64,000 bases of DNA from Kingdonia uniflora. Its lineage: Eukaryota > Streptophyta > Magnoliopsida > Ranunculales > Circaeasteraceae. Positions within the stretch are counted from its first letter, which is position 1, and each line of letters starts with the position of its first letter. Positions 22,414 through 34,093 of the stretch are shown in pieces. The position numbers were made by a program, and so were the translations under genes. The stretch lies in the NCBI GenBank assembly GCA_014058105.1, contig JACGCM010000146.1:682001-746000 (forward strand), given 5' to 3'. The notes under the pieces were generated by a model. The model made no database searches, had not been told where the DNA came from, and saw only the letters and a list, made by a program, of their open reading frames with translations.

Positions 22414-23383
22414 GTAGTGGCATACTCGTACACCAAGCAATATATATCGAAAGAGTTATCTAACACTTCGGTATGGACACAACACACAGTAATAAGTTTT
22501 TTATTGTACGTCTTTCACTTAGATGTGGATAATGAAATCTTCCACTATCCTAATGGGGGGAAAACTCCAAGGGCCGTGACATCATAGCTAAGATGTGTTT
22601 TGCTATAGTTAGCTAAGTATATTAGACCCGATTACTCATTCATAGTGAACTATATGGCTTACCATAGTTTTGTTTCTACCCAAAGGTATTATAATGATAA
22701 TAAGGACATTCTGAGGTATCTGATCGGTATAAAATTTGGGGTATGTTTTACTTAAAATGGTAAACATAAAATTATAGAGTACTCTGATACATTATACTTA
22801 TTAGACCCACATAGAGGCTATTATCAAATGGATTATATGTTTATGTACGGGGATATAAAAAACTCTTGAAGATCGATGAAGCATACGGCGATTTTATTAA
22901 TGGTGATAAAATAAAGCATATTTTACAAAAGTCATTTCATACTTATAAATTATAGAAAGCAAATGAGATTGACGTTATTCAAGATATTTCAGAAGATAAC
23001 TTTATAAACCAATTAACGAAGACTCTTGTACCACTTACGTTCAAGCAGCTAGTACACAAAATTGGTGTGTCAAAGTTTAATTTATTAATATCTCAGGGAG
23101 ATACATCTTAGGGAGATAGATCTCAGAGGAGATTGATGTTAGGGGGAGTAGCCCTGACCTGACGTGGACACAAGCATGTGTACTCATTTTCCTAATAGTA
23201 TAATTTTTATCCTAGGAGTTGTTACTAACTAGAGGTTTTGATGAGGAAACGTATACGCATTCACACCCATATCGGGCATAAGATTGTACTTTTTCCTTGT
23301 ACAATTTTTTTCTTAAATGGGTTTTGTTAGGCAGAGGTTTAGATGAGGCAAGTCATCCTGGTATGGAACACCCCAATGGGGAG
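22414..23383 (+). pseudogene. Copia remnant G: RT C-terminus and RNase H
   Basis: Broken + strand frames show the Ty1/Copia end of pol. There is a TRPDxxFxVN-like segment near 22625, an ILRYL-type motif near 22710, a degenerate RNase H, and NQLTKTLVPLTFKQLVHKIG near 23010 (the family reads ADLFTKSLP...FxxLVxxIGM). Polypurine-rich AGGGGGAG follows at ~23140. Element A is inserted on its left side, so the front of this Copia lies beyond A and outside the window. Confidence 0.7.
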
Positions 23384-23600
23384 TGTTAAGAGTTAGGCCC
23401 GGCCCAAGGTGGGGACCTAATTGGGTTGGGGTGTCCTACTGGACTCTTAAACAAGCTCATATACCATTAAGGTTTATGGAGAAAGTATGAGTAATAGTAT
23501 ATAGCCTCATAAATGGTTAAGTCTATGTAATCTCTGAGAACCTATAGAGAGAATTCATTAATCAATAATATATCTACTCTTCTCCCATGTTTATGTCATG
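23384..23600 (+). repeat. LTR of Copia remnant G (approximate end)
   Basis: TGTTAAGAGTTAGGCCCGG follows the purine tract AATGGGGAG, the standard junction of a Copia 3' LTR. Its interior (GGGACCTAATTGGGTTGGGG) resembles the duplicated repeat at 24893 and 39325. The right boundary is not defined. Confidence 0.55.
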
Positions 23601-23769
23601 ATTAACTGATAAAATAAAGTTTTTTATTTTTGTAAAAAGTTTAGATTTTATAGAGAACGAAACAATATTTACATTCAAGGAGACCATGTTTAATTAGACA
23701 TGGAAAGCTTAAAAGAACCACAAAAAGAAACTATGACAATAATGCTTTCAACAAAATCTAAAGTATTCT

Positions 23770-24335
23770 ATGTGGGGGTCTTCAATCCTTGTAAGGATTA
23801 CCGGTCTTCCCTCAGTCCATTCCCCAAAAGGTATGCATTCGCTGGATCCTCTTTTAGCCATGGTATCTGCCAAAAAGTGTGCTTCTCTCCAGGTTGCGCT
23901 AAACCGGATTGACTACATAGAATTGAGTATTTGGGTCCACTTAGTTCTAAATTTCCATGGTATTTTATTCGTGACGAAAGCATTGATTACTGTCGAGGTG
24001 TCCGAAACAATCCACAGGATATTCTAAACTCAATATATAGCTTTTTCCACCCCGTCTATGATTGCATTAACTTTTGCCAGATAATTAGTTGTTGTTCCAA
24101 CTGATTTACAAAACGTTCCTAACACTCTGCCTTCCCAGTCTCTGTAAACTATTCCAATGCTAGAAGGGCCCAGATTTCCCAACGCCGAACCATCAAAGCA
24201 CAACTTAATTTCATTCACGTTAGGTAGTATCCACATGCAGCATTTAACCACTGGAGCTTTACTCATGTGTTTCCTAACATTATTAACTGAATATGGATTT
24301 GGTCCAATCTTTAACATGCATTTTGCAATCTTCAT
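23770..24335 (-). pseudogene. LINE-type RNase H fragment
   Basis: The frame 24335-24030 reads EIKLCFDGSALGNLGPSSIG, VYRDWEGRVLGTF and TNYLAKVNAI. This is the plant RNase H fold (RVT_3-like) found at the C-terminus of L1-type LINEs. After frameshifts it continues to a WREAHFLADTMAKRGSS motif near 23860, the usual C-terminal helix with the last catalytic Asp region. A T-rich run near 23614 may be the remains of a poly(A) tail. I could not find target duplications. Confidence 0.65.
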
Positions 24336-24762
24336 GTATTTAAGTTAGTTAGAGTAAAACTGCAAGAACTTGGCAAGGTAAACTGTCTAACACACTTAAA
24401 GGTAATTTAAGAAATTTCTACAAAAGCTCGTGTTAGTGATAAACTAAGATATTGAAGGAAAATTAAACTATTAATATATCAAGAACTACAATCCTCTTAT
24501 CACTTGTAATACTCACAAAGTTTAAAAATTAGGTTAAAAAATATATATATGTGAAGCGTTATTAAGTCTGGTAATGAATTTTTGGCCTAGCCAAACAAAC
24601 AAGAAGTATCCTACTTTACCTATGTATGTTAATACCTTACAAAAATTGTTAATAACTAAGATGATGTGAACTACTAGTATTTAAAAATTTTACTCCCAAG
24701 TTATAGTAATTTTATTCCATGTCAAAATCGCCTCTAAGCGGAATTCATTATGTCTAAATCTA
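24336..24762. other. AT-rich spacer, nothing recognised
   Basis: No open frame with a recognisable motif and no match to the surrounding elements. Confidence 0.4.
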
Positions 24763-25225
24763 TTTATGTATTTGAAGAAGTTACTATTAAAGTTTGGTAT
24801 TATGTTGTTACTGAAAATTTAATTTATTTCAAGGAATATCGGTATAAGATTAAATTCAAAACTATTAGGAACCAGTCAGCTAGGGACCTACCCGAACTGG
24901 GTTTGGGGTATCCCAAAGACTTCTAAACCAATCCCATAAACCTGGGGTTTATAAGATAGGGTTTTAGAGAAATTTTTATATATATCTTAGAGAATATTAC
25001 CCTTAACATAACATATTGGTTTACATCCAATAAAAAGGCCTCTCTCTCTTCTCTCAATATTACTGTGATATTATGATTTTGATTGCTAGACTAGGGAGAA
25101 CCAATTTGATCTTTAGACGTTATCAGCATGTTCAAGAGCTATTGGGAGCGATCTTGGAGTTATTAGCGTATTTTTAGATAATCTCTATCTTATTATTAGA
25201 TTAATAGCTTTACAAAGAAGTACGA

Positions 25226-25278
<53 letters not shown>

Positions 25279-25336
25279 TTTAAATGTTTAATATATATGA
25301 TCACATGCCTAGGGTTTAGATCTATTATTTACGTGT
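24763..25336. repeat. Copia-LTR-like repeat, first of two tandem copies
   Basis: About 575 bp repeated directly at 25339-25460 plus 39326-39755. The shared sequence includes TATGTATTTGAAGAAGTTACT, GCTAGGGACCTACC, an AATAAAAAGGCC poly(A)-like stretch and ACGTTATCAGCA. That last motif resembles the LTR/primer-site junction of some plant Copia elements. No protein is encoded. The second copy is split by element C. Confidence 0.75.
25231..25276. repeat. (TA)n microsatellite
   Basis: About 23 TA units within the first repeat copy. The second copy at the same point (near 39675) has TATTTTATTATTACTATT instead, so the expansion happened after the duplication. Confidence 0.9.
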
Positions 25337-25455
25337 CAATTTATGTATTTGAAGAAGTTACTCTTACAATTTGGCTTTATGTTGTTACTGAAAATTTAAT
25401 TTAATTCAAGGAATATTGGTATAAGATTAAATTTAAACCCTTTCGGAACCAGTCT

Positions 25456-25460
25456 GCTAG
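25456..25460. other. Target-site duplication of element C, left copy (GCTAG)
   Basis: GCTAG at 25456-25460 and again at 39321-39325 flank the element. The first repeat copy shows the uninterrupted site GTCAGCTAGGGACC (24888-24901), giving the pre-insertion sequence. Confidence 0.95.
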
Positions 25461-26160
25461 TGTAATGGCCTAATTCCAGGATTCAGACTTAGCCTTTATA
25501 CCAAATATGTTTAGAGCACTTAAGAATAGTAAACAATAATCAATAAGATAATTTAGCGTGAAAAACCTTTGAATAGGTTAAAAACCATGACCTCTCTTGA
25601 GGATTTTGAGAAATAGAAGATGATCTTATTGAGGCTGTTATCTTATTATAATGACCATTCTAAATATGTTGAGTTTCAGAGTAAGGATTCTTTTGTATAG
25701 AATTACATTTCCGTAACCTGTAGTTCTCTGGTTCTATATATAGGTCTTACAATATGACCGTTTGATGACCATTAAGATTCTTAATGGTGGAAGTTACAAA
25801 GTATATGTGAGATATTCTTTGACCAGATAGTGTAACGTTTTGACTTCTGTTATTGTTCAACGGCTCTAATGATCACTGCATACTTGCATAAATTGAGCTG
25901 TAGTGTTTCCTATATGCGGATGAGGTCGAGGATGAAGCTTGAGTTCGAGATACGAAATAAGCTATTACAAGACGGCTCTCAACCAAGAGTACGAGTAGCA
26001 TCATGGATGAGTGGTATTGGTTGAGAAACTCGTGTTGCATTTGTTTCCTGATGTTACTGTCTTGTTTCTATCTCTGCCACATGCTCTGTTGGTGAGGTCG
26101 AAAGTTTAAATGTTGGTCGAAGATTACGCATGAGTCCGAGATGCGAAATAAGCCACTACA
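25461..26160 (-). repeat. Element C 3' LTR
   Basis: TGTAATGGCC...AAGCCACTACA (+ strand). It pairs with 38577-39320, with substitutions and a ~45-bp length difference. The - strand tract AGAGGGGGTGGT (26161-26172) beside it is the polypurine tract. Confidence 0.92.
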
Positions 26161-26382
26161 ACCACCCCCTCTAAGCCAGCAGTACGAGAAATCTTACGGG
26201 CGAGTAGTGTTGGTTGAGAAGTATCATTAATACTGCAGTTAAAATTTGGGAATCATTTCCAATGCATATTTATGAGTATATGTTGGGTTTCCTAGAACTA
26301 ATGGTTATTGTCAATATTGTTGGCATGGTTAATCCTTTTGACTTTAGGAATTAAAAGAGTCTGCTTTAAATGCTCATCATAG

Positions 26383-26390
26383 TATAAAAG
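26383..26390 (+). promoter_or_regulatory. TATA box of element C antisense gene
   Basis: TATAAAAG about 100 bp upstream of the sORF1 start codon position, as in B, D and A. Confidence 0.6.
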
Positions 26391-26483
26391 GCTTTCGGAA
26401 GTAAGAGTGATGAACTAAGTCTTCGTTTCTGACTCTCTTCTTCTCCATTCTTGACTATTGTGAAGAACTTGACTGTTGAGTGT

Positions 26484-26771
26484 AAGGTGACTACCAGGAA
26501 CCAATCTCGAGAGTCTAAGATTTGTAGAAAGTTAGAGGAATTACGTATCCGATACTTTGGATACCAACCTCTGGATTTGCCGACACCGATTCCTGTGCTG
26601 CCTACCTTTTACCGCATATCATATGAAAAAGTGATGGAAGCGGGGGATAATTATTATCAGATGGCACAATTTCACTATCTGCTGACATCTGAGGTGGAGC
26701 GCCAAAATGGGCATCATTTACTAATGGAGGAGGCTGTTACAACTGAAGATGAAGCGGCAGGTGTTCATTAG
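26484..26771 (+). pseudogene. Element C small antisense ORF 1 (sORF1), start codon lost
   Basis: The ancestral ATG is AAG at 26484, followed by VTTRNQSRESKI; the longer upstream frame from 26451 is therefore incidental. Conserved features match B and D: LRIRYFGYQPL, PTPIPVLPTFY, and YYQMAQFHYLL. The frame stays open to 26771. Function unknown. Confidence 0.6.
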
Positions 26772-27729
26772 AGGGAGTCTTGCCAGTATCCTATTAATGA
26801 ATAGGTCATTTCTATAAAGTAGGACCTTCTGCCTGCCTCTAGCATGTGGGGCAGGGATTATGGTGAAAGAGGTGGCGATGATGGAGGAATCATTTTTTTC
26901 CATGGACCATATATGTTGGCCATGAAGATGATCTTTCATCTGTAATTTCCAGTTCTAACTATTTCCTGGACCTTGCTGCATAGGATCAGAGTTTGAAAAT
27001 TGCTTCAGTTTTTCATCATCTTCCCTGTGGTGTGCTGAAAACCTATTCAAACTGTAACTGTGTAAAGTAATCTGTTGGATTTATTTGAAACATGTTATCT
27101 ATAAAGTATTCTATAAAAGAAAGTTTCAAACTAATGAAAATGTCTTCTTTATCGTCTTTTGACCTTTTGGGTCGAACTTGTTTATGTTGTCTTCTGTTGT
27201 AAAATAGAAGCCTGGAAATAGGTATTTGTTATATGGTCTGATGGGGAAAATTGAGCTGTTAGGATTTTAGTTTGTATTGTAGTTGATGGTAGTGATAAAT
27301 GAGTTTCGAAAATGTGGTGATAGGATGTAGATACTTTTTGCGAGATGACTTGGTAGATGGAAATGTATATGGTGTTCTTCGAACTGGGTGACATAATGTC
27401 TCCGAATGTGAAAATAGGAGTGATATTGATCTGCAGATGTTACTGCCGGACTTGCTTGATCTTGTATGTTGCCATATGTATATGTGCTCGTATAAAATCT
27501 GAGGAGATATTTCATAATATGGAAAGGTTGACTTGTTCCAATATTCTTCATTTGATGCTGATGTTCTCTTGCCCTAAAAATTTTCTTAAGAAATATTCCT
27601 TTCAGCAAAATCTGTGGGGAATCTAGATTTGCAGAGATCTGCCTCGTGTCTATAAAATAACAATTTTTGGCTATTATGATTTGCATCTTCTAAAGTGAAT
27701 TTTTTTGTGTGGAGGTAGTGTGATTATCC

Positions 27730-27972
27730 ATGGTGACGACTCGTGCTCAGCGTGCTCATCAGGCAGCAGATGGTTGCTTTCATATTAAGGTTGCTGAACT
27801 TCGTGAGCAGTATTTTCGTCGGCTCCCTTACGATACCGTATTGCAAGAATCGGCGTTGAATCTTACTGGACTAGATGAAGAAGGTAAGCGTACAGAGTAT
27901 GACCACTTTTTTTGGTGCGATGTGTTTCACAGGTCGCTGTTGTGTACCGCAGTGCAAGAATTTACTATTTGA
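27730..27972 (+). CDS. Element C small antisense ORF 2 (sORF2), unknown function
   Basis: Intact 80-codon frame opening MVTTRAQRAHQAADG. It aligns with D sORF2 (45607-45816: MVQTRSQRIWYATEG), sharing V..LRE.YF/I..., the LxGLD motif, EY.HFF/HYF and the following helix. It also resembles sORF1 in its MVTTR start, the YF motif and the final F-x-x-LL, which suggests an internal duplication. No known domain. It lies between sORF1 and the main antisense gene. Confidence 0.6.
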   Translation: MVTTRAQRAHQAADGCFHIKVAELREQYFRRLPYDTVLQESALNLTGLDEEGKRTEYDHFFWCDVFHRSLLCTAVQEFTI

Positions 27973-28406
27973 CTGCTCACATATAACAAGATTGTTGAAG
28001 AGGATGCAAGGCCACCAAGAGGGGAGATTATTTTGTATGGGGAGGTGAATCACAGAGGCTTCTTTAGATGTAACTGGGTAACTCTGCAGGCTCGAAGTAG
28101 GAGAGCTTGTAATAAATAATCTATTTTTAGTATTTTGTGTATGAATCCAAATAAATATAATTCGAGGAATTTTGAGAAAAAAAGTAATGTGATGTCTTCG
28201 AACTGATTGAATAATAATAAAGTATTATGTCTTACTATTTTTGAACAGATTTTATGGAAGACAACTGTAGGATTTTAACAACTATATAGATATCTTCAAA
28301 TTTTAAATATTGATCTATTTTAGGAAAGTTGTACGATCTTGGTAGAGTATTAAAGTAAAGTGATTGGTCGCTTGTATTGTGTAGAGGAAGAAGTACAGAA
28401 TTTGTA

Positions 28407-31400
28407 ATGGCAGACAATAGAGACAGGCGTGATGATGGTAAATGTTATCACAGGAGTTATAATAATACTGCTACTCAAAAAGATGTGCCTGCTGAGATAG
28501 TATCGATGGCTGACGCGTGTCAGTTGGAGCCATCATTTCATAAATTGTGGGAGGGTATAAAAATGTCTCTCTCTCCCTCGTAAATTATCTATAGTTTTGA
28601 AGAGAGAAAAAAGTGGCATGAATCTTATTTCCAAGAAGAGGAAACATTTGAATTTTGAGTGTGATTTGAGAAGAAAATCTTCATCAGGCGATAGAAAACT
28701 GTCAGAGAAGTAACGAGAGCGCTCATCCTCTATAAAACATCCAGGTAAAGCAGAAGACTGATATTCTTCAAGTACAGGTTGGTAATATGATTTTCTTCTT
28801 TTATTTGATATTTGCTAGTAATCTGTACGGTGGTACTTATGTATCCTCTTGGATTGGGGATTCAGAAGTTTGATAATGTATGGGTTTTGTAAAAAATCTC
28901 TAGATAGGTTATGAAAGAACTTTGTGATGTAGAAGTTTTTGACATACAGGAGTAGATTGCAGAGGGAGAAAATAGGCTTGTTGACTAGGTAAAAGGTGGG
29001 TTTGTTTTTACTATATGCAGTGCAGAGATAATGATAAAACATGTTTCTGCATATATAGGTCTGACATGCGTTCTAAACCTAATATTCTCACTAGTAAATT
29101 TGTAGTATTGTCCTGTTCGAAGGATACATCATCGCCAGGGAGAGGGGACGAGTGTTGTGTTAGGGAGGAAACTGTAAATAGTGTAGAGATAAGCGTAGAG
29201 GGTGGGGAACCCAGTAAAATTGAAGAGGTGATAGAGAAGGAGGATAGATTAGAGAAAGAGAAAGTCCTTGTTATATACCTAGAGGGGGTAGATGTAGGGA
29301 AGGAATACTTAAAATATAAAAAGAAATTGCAGGGAGAATGGGGGAGTTACGTTGAGGACCAAGGTTTCTATTTCAGGGCCTATATCCCCAATAAAGGGAG
29401 GGAGGCGGTATACTACCAAGTCCCATTCTTGGAGAAGTAGAAGAAGGATATAGGGATTAGTAAGGAGGTTAATCTTTCATATTATAATGGCCTCGGGCTA
29501 TCAGGCCTGAATGATGAGTTTTTGTGTTTCTTGAATCAGGTTGTATATGGCCTTAAAATTCCTCTGACCTACATTTAAAAGGGGGTTATGAATGTATTAT
29601 AGTGTTGCCCTACCCAGTTAAATAGGAATGTTTATAAAATGATGAGGGTATGTGAGGCACTGAATGAAAATGGTGGAAGGAAGGGACTGCGAAGAAGTTC
29701 GAAGCTGAAGATGTGATGAAGTTTTATAAATGAAAATTTGTTGAAGGTCGAAGTAGTGGTTTTTTTTAGCAAAAGGTAAGATTTTATAGATGAAGAAAGA
29801 TTACAACAAGGGGGAGGCAAAGCCAAGCCTAGAGGAACCCAAAATTAAATTAAGTAAATCTAAAGTGGCATACATTTGGTTCTTCTATCTTTGTTAAGAA
29901 GTGAGGTCTTCCGTGGAAAGTTTCCAAGTTTCCAACCGGGAGAGAAACCCTCCTCTTCGCGGCTTGATAGGCCGAGAAGTTTGCCACTTTCCAGCAATGA
30001 GAGAACCGAATCTGCTCAAATGAAGTCTTCATTATATTCCATCTAGCTCTTTGAGGCCAAGGGACGTGATTCTTTGTAAAATTTGAGATAGCTATTTGAG
30101 AATCTGATTCGATCCAAATCTTCTTCCAGTTATTTTGGACTGCCCAATCTATAGCTCCAAGAATAGCTTCACATTAAGAGAAAAATAGCGTTGTATTACC
30201 AAGCCCTTTAGTGAGGACACCAAGTACATCCCCAAGATGATTCCTCGCCGCAACACCAACTCCAGCTTTCCCAGTAGCACCCGAAGTAGTGGTTACTTGT
30301 ATAGTAATTCAGCTAGGCCAAAATTCTTTGATTTTGAATCTTCGGGTAGACCCTGGAACGTCCACCTTGTGTGGGTAAAGGGTAATTGTATGCAGGTTCG
30401 TGATAAACTAGCGCTCGAACTGAACCATAAATATTATAATCCGAGTAAGTAATGTTGGCCAATCTTCAAATAACCAATAATCATGTCTTCGAGCTTTTAA
30501 ATAATGTTTTGTTCCTTGTATTGGCAAAACCCAAACCTTTATCTGTGCCTGATAAGACCAGCCTGTTTGACTATGCTGCTCAAGATTAGGACGAGTTGAA
30601 GCAGGTACCCAAGGAGCTCGGTATCCGTAGATATAAAAGGGTAGATTCTATAGTATCCAAAGTTTAGCGAGCTCACGAGAAATGAGCTATGGCTGAGGGG
30701 AAAGCTAGCTTGACTGTTGCTCATGTCCTTAGATCTCCACCTCCTGTACCTCAGACCACCAAATGAAATATGCAGAGGCCGCAAAAATATGCTCAACAAA
30801 ATACTCCTTCTAGTGGGGTTGTGGCCACAAAATAAGATATCGCAATGTCTATTTTTGGCAATATGGAGGAGAGACTTGAAGTGAGTGTGGTTGCTCATAT
30901 GGAGGCTAAAGTACTGTCTAATGGATGGGACGGATCCGGAGCAGCTCGGTGATGAGTATCATGAACATACTTTCGTAGTACGCTCTTGGGATCTTTATCT
31001 ATTTTTGTATTCAGACTAAAAACTATTATGTTGACTTTGTCTCTGTATGTTTGTACTGGCTACTCTCAATGATACTGAAGGGGGCAGTAAAGTGTCTAGA
31101 AAAAAGGAGCCAGGTGTTCGGGGCTCTTACAGGGAAGTTTGAGGCACAATTAGCTCGTATGAAGGAGCTCGAAGATGAACTTATGCTAGAGAAAGAAAGG
31201 AGAGCAAAAGATCTATAACGGCTGCAGAAAAGTACGAGGAGCTGGCGAGGCATGATGCTCTTATGACAAAATCAGTTGTAGCAGCTTTAATGGAAAAGAC
31301 CACTTTGTCCAATCTTATTATGATTTTGGATCGAGTCCAGAGGATGTCAAGCTAGGCCGGGCTGGTAGGTATAAGGAAATAGTCTTCCCTTCAGAGGCTA

Positions 31401-32330
31401 CAGATGAAGAGATGTCTGATGTTGTTATCTCGATGGAGAAAACATCGGATCTTCCACCAGGAAATGTTGAGCCAGTCCGATCTATTGAGAAAATATTGAA
31501 CCTTCAATCGGAATGTACTGAACCAGTTCCTCTTCCTGGGGAGACATTGGATCCTTCATAGGGACCTGCTGATCCAGTCTAACCTGTTGGGATGACGTTA
31601 GAGGCTCCATTTGAGTTAGAACTCAGTAAGAATCTCTAAACATTTTGTGGCATTCTATTTTTGCAGTTTGTGTGGTATCGATGTGATTATACTTTGTATT
31701 GTCATACTTTGTTTAAGTTGGAGTGATGATTTGAAATTTGCTTATTTTGATTGTTTGTATGATAACAAGGTATTTGAACTTTGTATAGGAGATAGAGCGA
31801 TTGAGAAAAACTAACTCCGAACTGGAGAGATCGTTAAGTAGAGGGGACGATTCTATGGCTCGCATTCAATAGGTACTTAATAAAATTGAATATGGGAGGA
31901 GGTAATTTAAGTTGAATTTAGAAAAAACTTTTTAAGAGTTATATGATCTCCAATTTAGATATACTAAGATCAAAATAGAAAGGGATAAGGTGCTAAGAAA
32001 AGAAGAATTAGTTAGAATACCAAAAGAGTTTACCTATTTTAATGACCTGAGTGATAAGACTAAGTGCCAATGTATGTTAATTGCTCTAACATTGCATTTC
32101 GAGGTCGAACTAGATAGAGATCAAGGGTTAAAAGAAACTTATGTAGAGCTTTTGAAGGAGTGAGGTATAGTTCCGGACCCAACTAGAGTTATGTTTTTAG
32201 CTCAAGAAGCACATAATCGTCATAGTTTAGAGGTAAGAAAGTGTTCTGCTCGAGCTGGCGTGTCTGTTGTATAGGATGATCTTGAAGGCTATCGTATAGT
32301 AGATAGTTACTGAGGAAATGAACGTAGATA
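28407..32330 (+). pseudogene. Element C main antisense gene, multi-exon, interrupted by a LINE
   Basis: Exon 1 from ATG 28407 (MADNRDRRDD) to 28777. Intron 28778-29058 (GTTGGT...TATATAG). Exon 2 is 29059-30444, containing the LINE insert 29762-30281. Intron 30445-~30527 has donor GTAAGT and a decayed acceptor (GCAA for GCAG). Exon 3 starts ~30528; an exon from ~31060 has a GTAAGA donor near 31625; a last block begins 31786. Exon 2 encodes the same globular domain as B (FLCFLNQVVYGLKIPL, NSARPKFFDFESSGRPW). The 3' block carries the conserved stretch also seen in B (LHFEVELDRDQGLKETYVEL, ~32090-32275). Several in-frame stops are present. The minisatellite follows directly. Confidence 0.68.
29762..30281 (-). 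mobile_element. 5'-truncated LINE insert with RNase H domain
   Basis: The 13-bp sequence CGAAGTAGTGGTT occurs at 29749-29761 and 30282-30294, flanking the insert exactly. A short T run at 29761-29767 is the poly(A) end on the - strand. The - strand encodes the LINE C-terminal RNase H: GVAARNHLGDVLGVL near 30250, WIESDSQIAI near 30105, and KVANFSAYQAAKRRV near 29965, ending after HFLTKIEEPN. Only the 3' ~520 bp were inserted, as is usual for LINEs. It breaks exon 2 of the antisense gene of C. Confidence 0.92.
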
Positions 32331-32340
32331 AACATAGAAG

Positions 32341-32730
32341 ATCAGCTTGGCTGAAGCCATAAACGATTCGTAATGTGATATGTTATCATTGGCCAAAGTA
32401 ATAAATGATATGTATTAAAATAGGTGATCCGTTTGGCTAGAGCAACAAACAAACTGTAATGTATAGATGATCAATTAGGCCAAAACATCAAACGATCTGT
32501 AATATAAATAAATGATCAGTTTGGCCAAAGCAATAAATGATTTGTAATGTGAATGGATGATCAGTTTGGCTGAAGCAACAAACGATCTATAATGTAATAG
32601 GTGGTCGGTTTGGCCTAAGCAACAAACGATCTGTAATGTATAGATGATCAGTTTGCCCGAAGCAACAAACGATCTGTAATGTATAGGTGATCAGCTTGGC
32701 TAAAGCAACAAATGATCTGTAATCTATATA
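32341..32730. repeat. Minisatellite of element C, ~45-55-bp hairpin units
   Basis: About eight diverged copies of GATCAGTTTGGCCAAAGCAA followed by CAAACGATCTGTAATGTA. A clean example is 32646-32674: GATC + GTTTG pair with CAAAC + GATC around a 10-base loop. It sits between the antisense gene and pol, the same position as the arrays in A, B and D. Confidence 0.88.
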
Positions 32731-32734
32731 TAGA

Positions 32735-33012
32735 AGTACTTGTTGGATATATTAGAAAAGTATTATAATGAAGGGCAATCAAGCACAAGTATTTCATTGG
32801 TGTAAGATTGATGTATGAAGAATGTTATAGATAAAGTACTGTATGAAATAGTATAAAGTACTCAGATGTATGGAGATCAAACATAAGTCTTTCATTGATG
32901 TAAGATCGACATACAAGATAGATTGATAGTAGAAAAATATACTGTAATAGATTGTTATCGTAGATACAGCTTTTAATCTCCTTGTATTCCAAGGACTAGG
33001 TACTCGTTCTCC
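32735..33012. other. Non-coding junction of element C between array and pol end
   Basis: No frame with homology. Contains two copies of a CAAGYACAARTATTTCATTGGTG-like phrase (32790 and 32885), possibly a further weak repeat. Confidence 0.4.
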
Positions 33013-34060
33013 ATGTTCAGTGGCGAGATCATAGGAACCAAGGCTGCTTTTTCCAATAATGACAAAAGGATCTTCCTAATTTTTGGCCAGTTTCCCAGCA
33101 TTGACTTCCTTTCTGTGTTTGGGAATTTCTTGGAGTACGAGATCCTTGATTTTGAATTCTCTATGATGAAATCACTAGTTATAAGATCGAGCCAAAGCTT
33201 CGTGGTATTTTCAAAAATTCATGATTGCTCGGCCTCTAGTCTCTTCGATCTAATTCAAGTTACATGCCAACTGGAACTCATTTTCTTCATCTGCCATGGT
33301 ATGGCCGCATATTGGGTGATAGTACTGAGTAGGGATGATTGCTTCTATACCATACGCCAGGTGGAATGGCGCGTATCCAGATGATACTCGAGGTATTGTG
33401 TGATATGCCCATAATTCATGTTGCAAGTCATGGACCAAATTACCCGTCTTTTCTATCAAACATTTTTTGATTCCATCAACGATAGTATGATTAGTAATTT
33501 TGGCTTGACCGTTACCTTGTGGGTCATATGGATTAGATGGAGAGTGTATGATGTTGTGTTGATTGGGGAATTTAACAACTCTGGAGCCAGGGAACTGAGG
33601 TATATTGTTGATTCTGATGAAATGGTGGCAGCCAAAACGAATGATGATAGTTTTTCATAAAAACTTGATAACTTCGTCTTCCCTTGTGTGACACAGAGGG
33701 ACTACTTCTACCCACTTTGTAAAGTAATCCGTTGCTATGAGGAGGTACTTTCATTTTTCTGGCACAGTGGGGAATTTACCTACGAGGTCGAGGGCCCATC
33801 TTTTAAACGACCAAGCAACGTTACTGGAATGGAGTTTCAAGGTTGGAGCTCAAATTTTGGGACCGTGTCGTTCGCATGCATCACATTTGTTTGCATGTTC
33901 TTTGGCTTAAGCTTTAATTTTAGGCCAGAAGACTCCTTGAGTGAGGGCTTGATTGGTTAGATATTGTCCTGTTGCATGGGAACCACAAGTACCTTCATAA
34001 AGTTCGTGCATAAATTTTTAAGCTTTTTTGCTGGCACTCAAGATATAGTTCAGTTACCAA
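33013..34060 (-). pseudogene. Element C integrase
   Basis: Broken frames of the DDE integrase. TDYFTKW lies near 33730, a changed INNxPQF (Asn for the second catalytic Asp) near 33590, and NPYDPQGNGQAKITN near 33510, where the catalytic Glu is Lys. The open part 33459-33250 is the C-terminal YHTIPRVSSGYAPFHLAYG region. Two of three catalytic residues are lost, so it is inactive. Confidence 0.83.
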
Positions 34061-34093
34061 AATTTTGTAAAGGAGATCGTTGTCCACAATGCA

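Noticed and set aside
23770..24335. Host RNase H-like gene
   Set aside because: Frameshifted, with the sequence typical of LINE C-termini and the same type of domain as the flanked LINE insert at 29762-30281.
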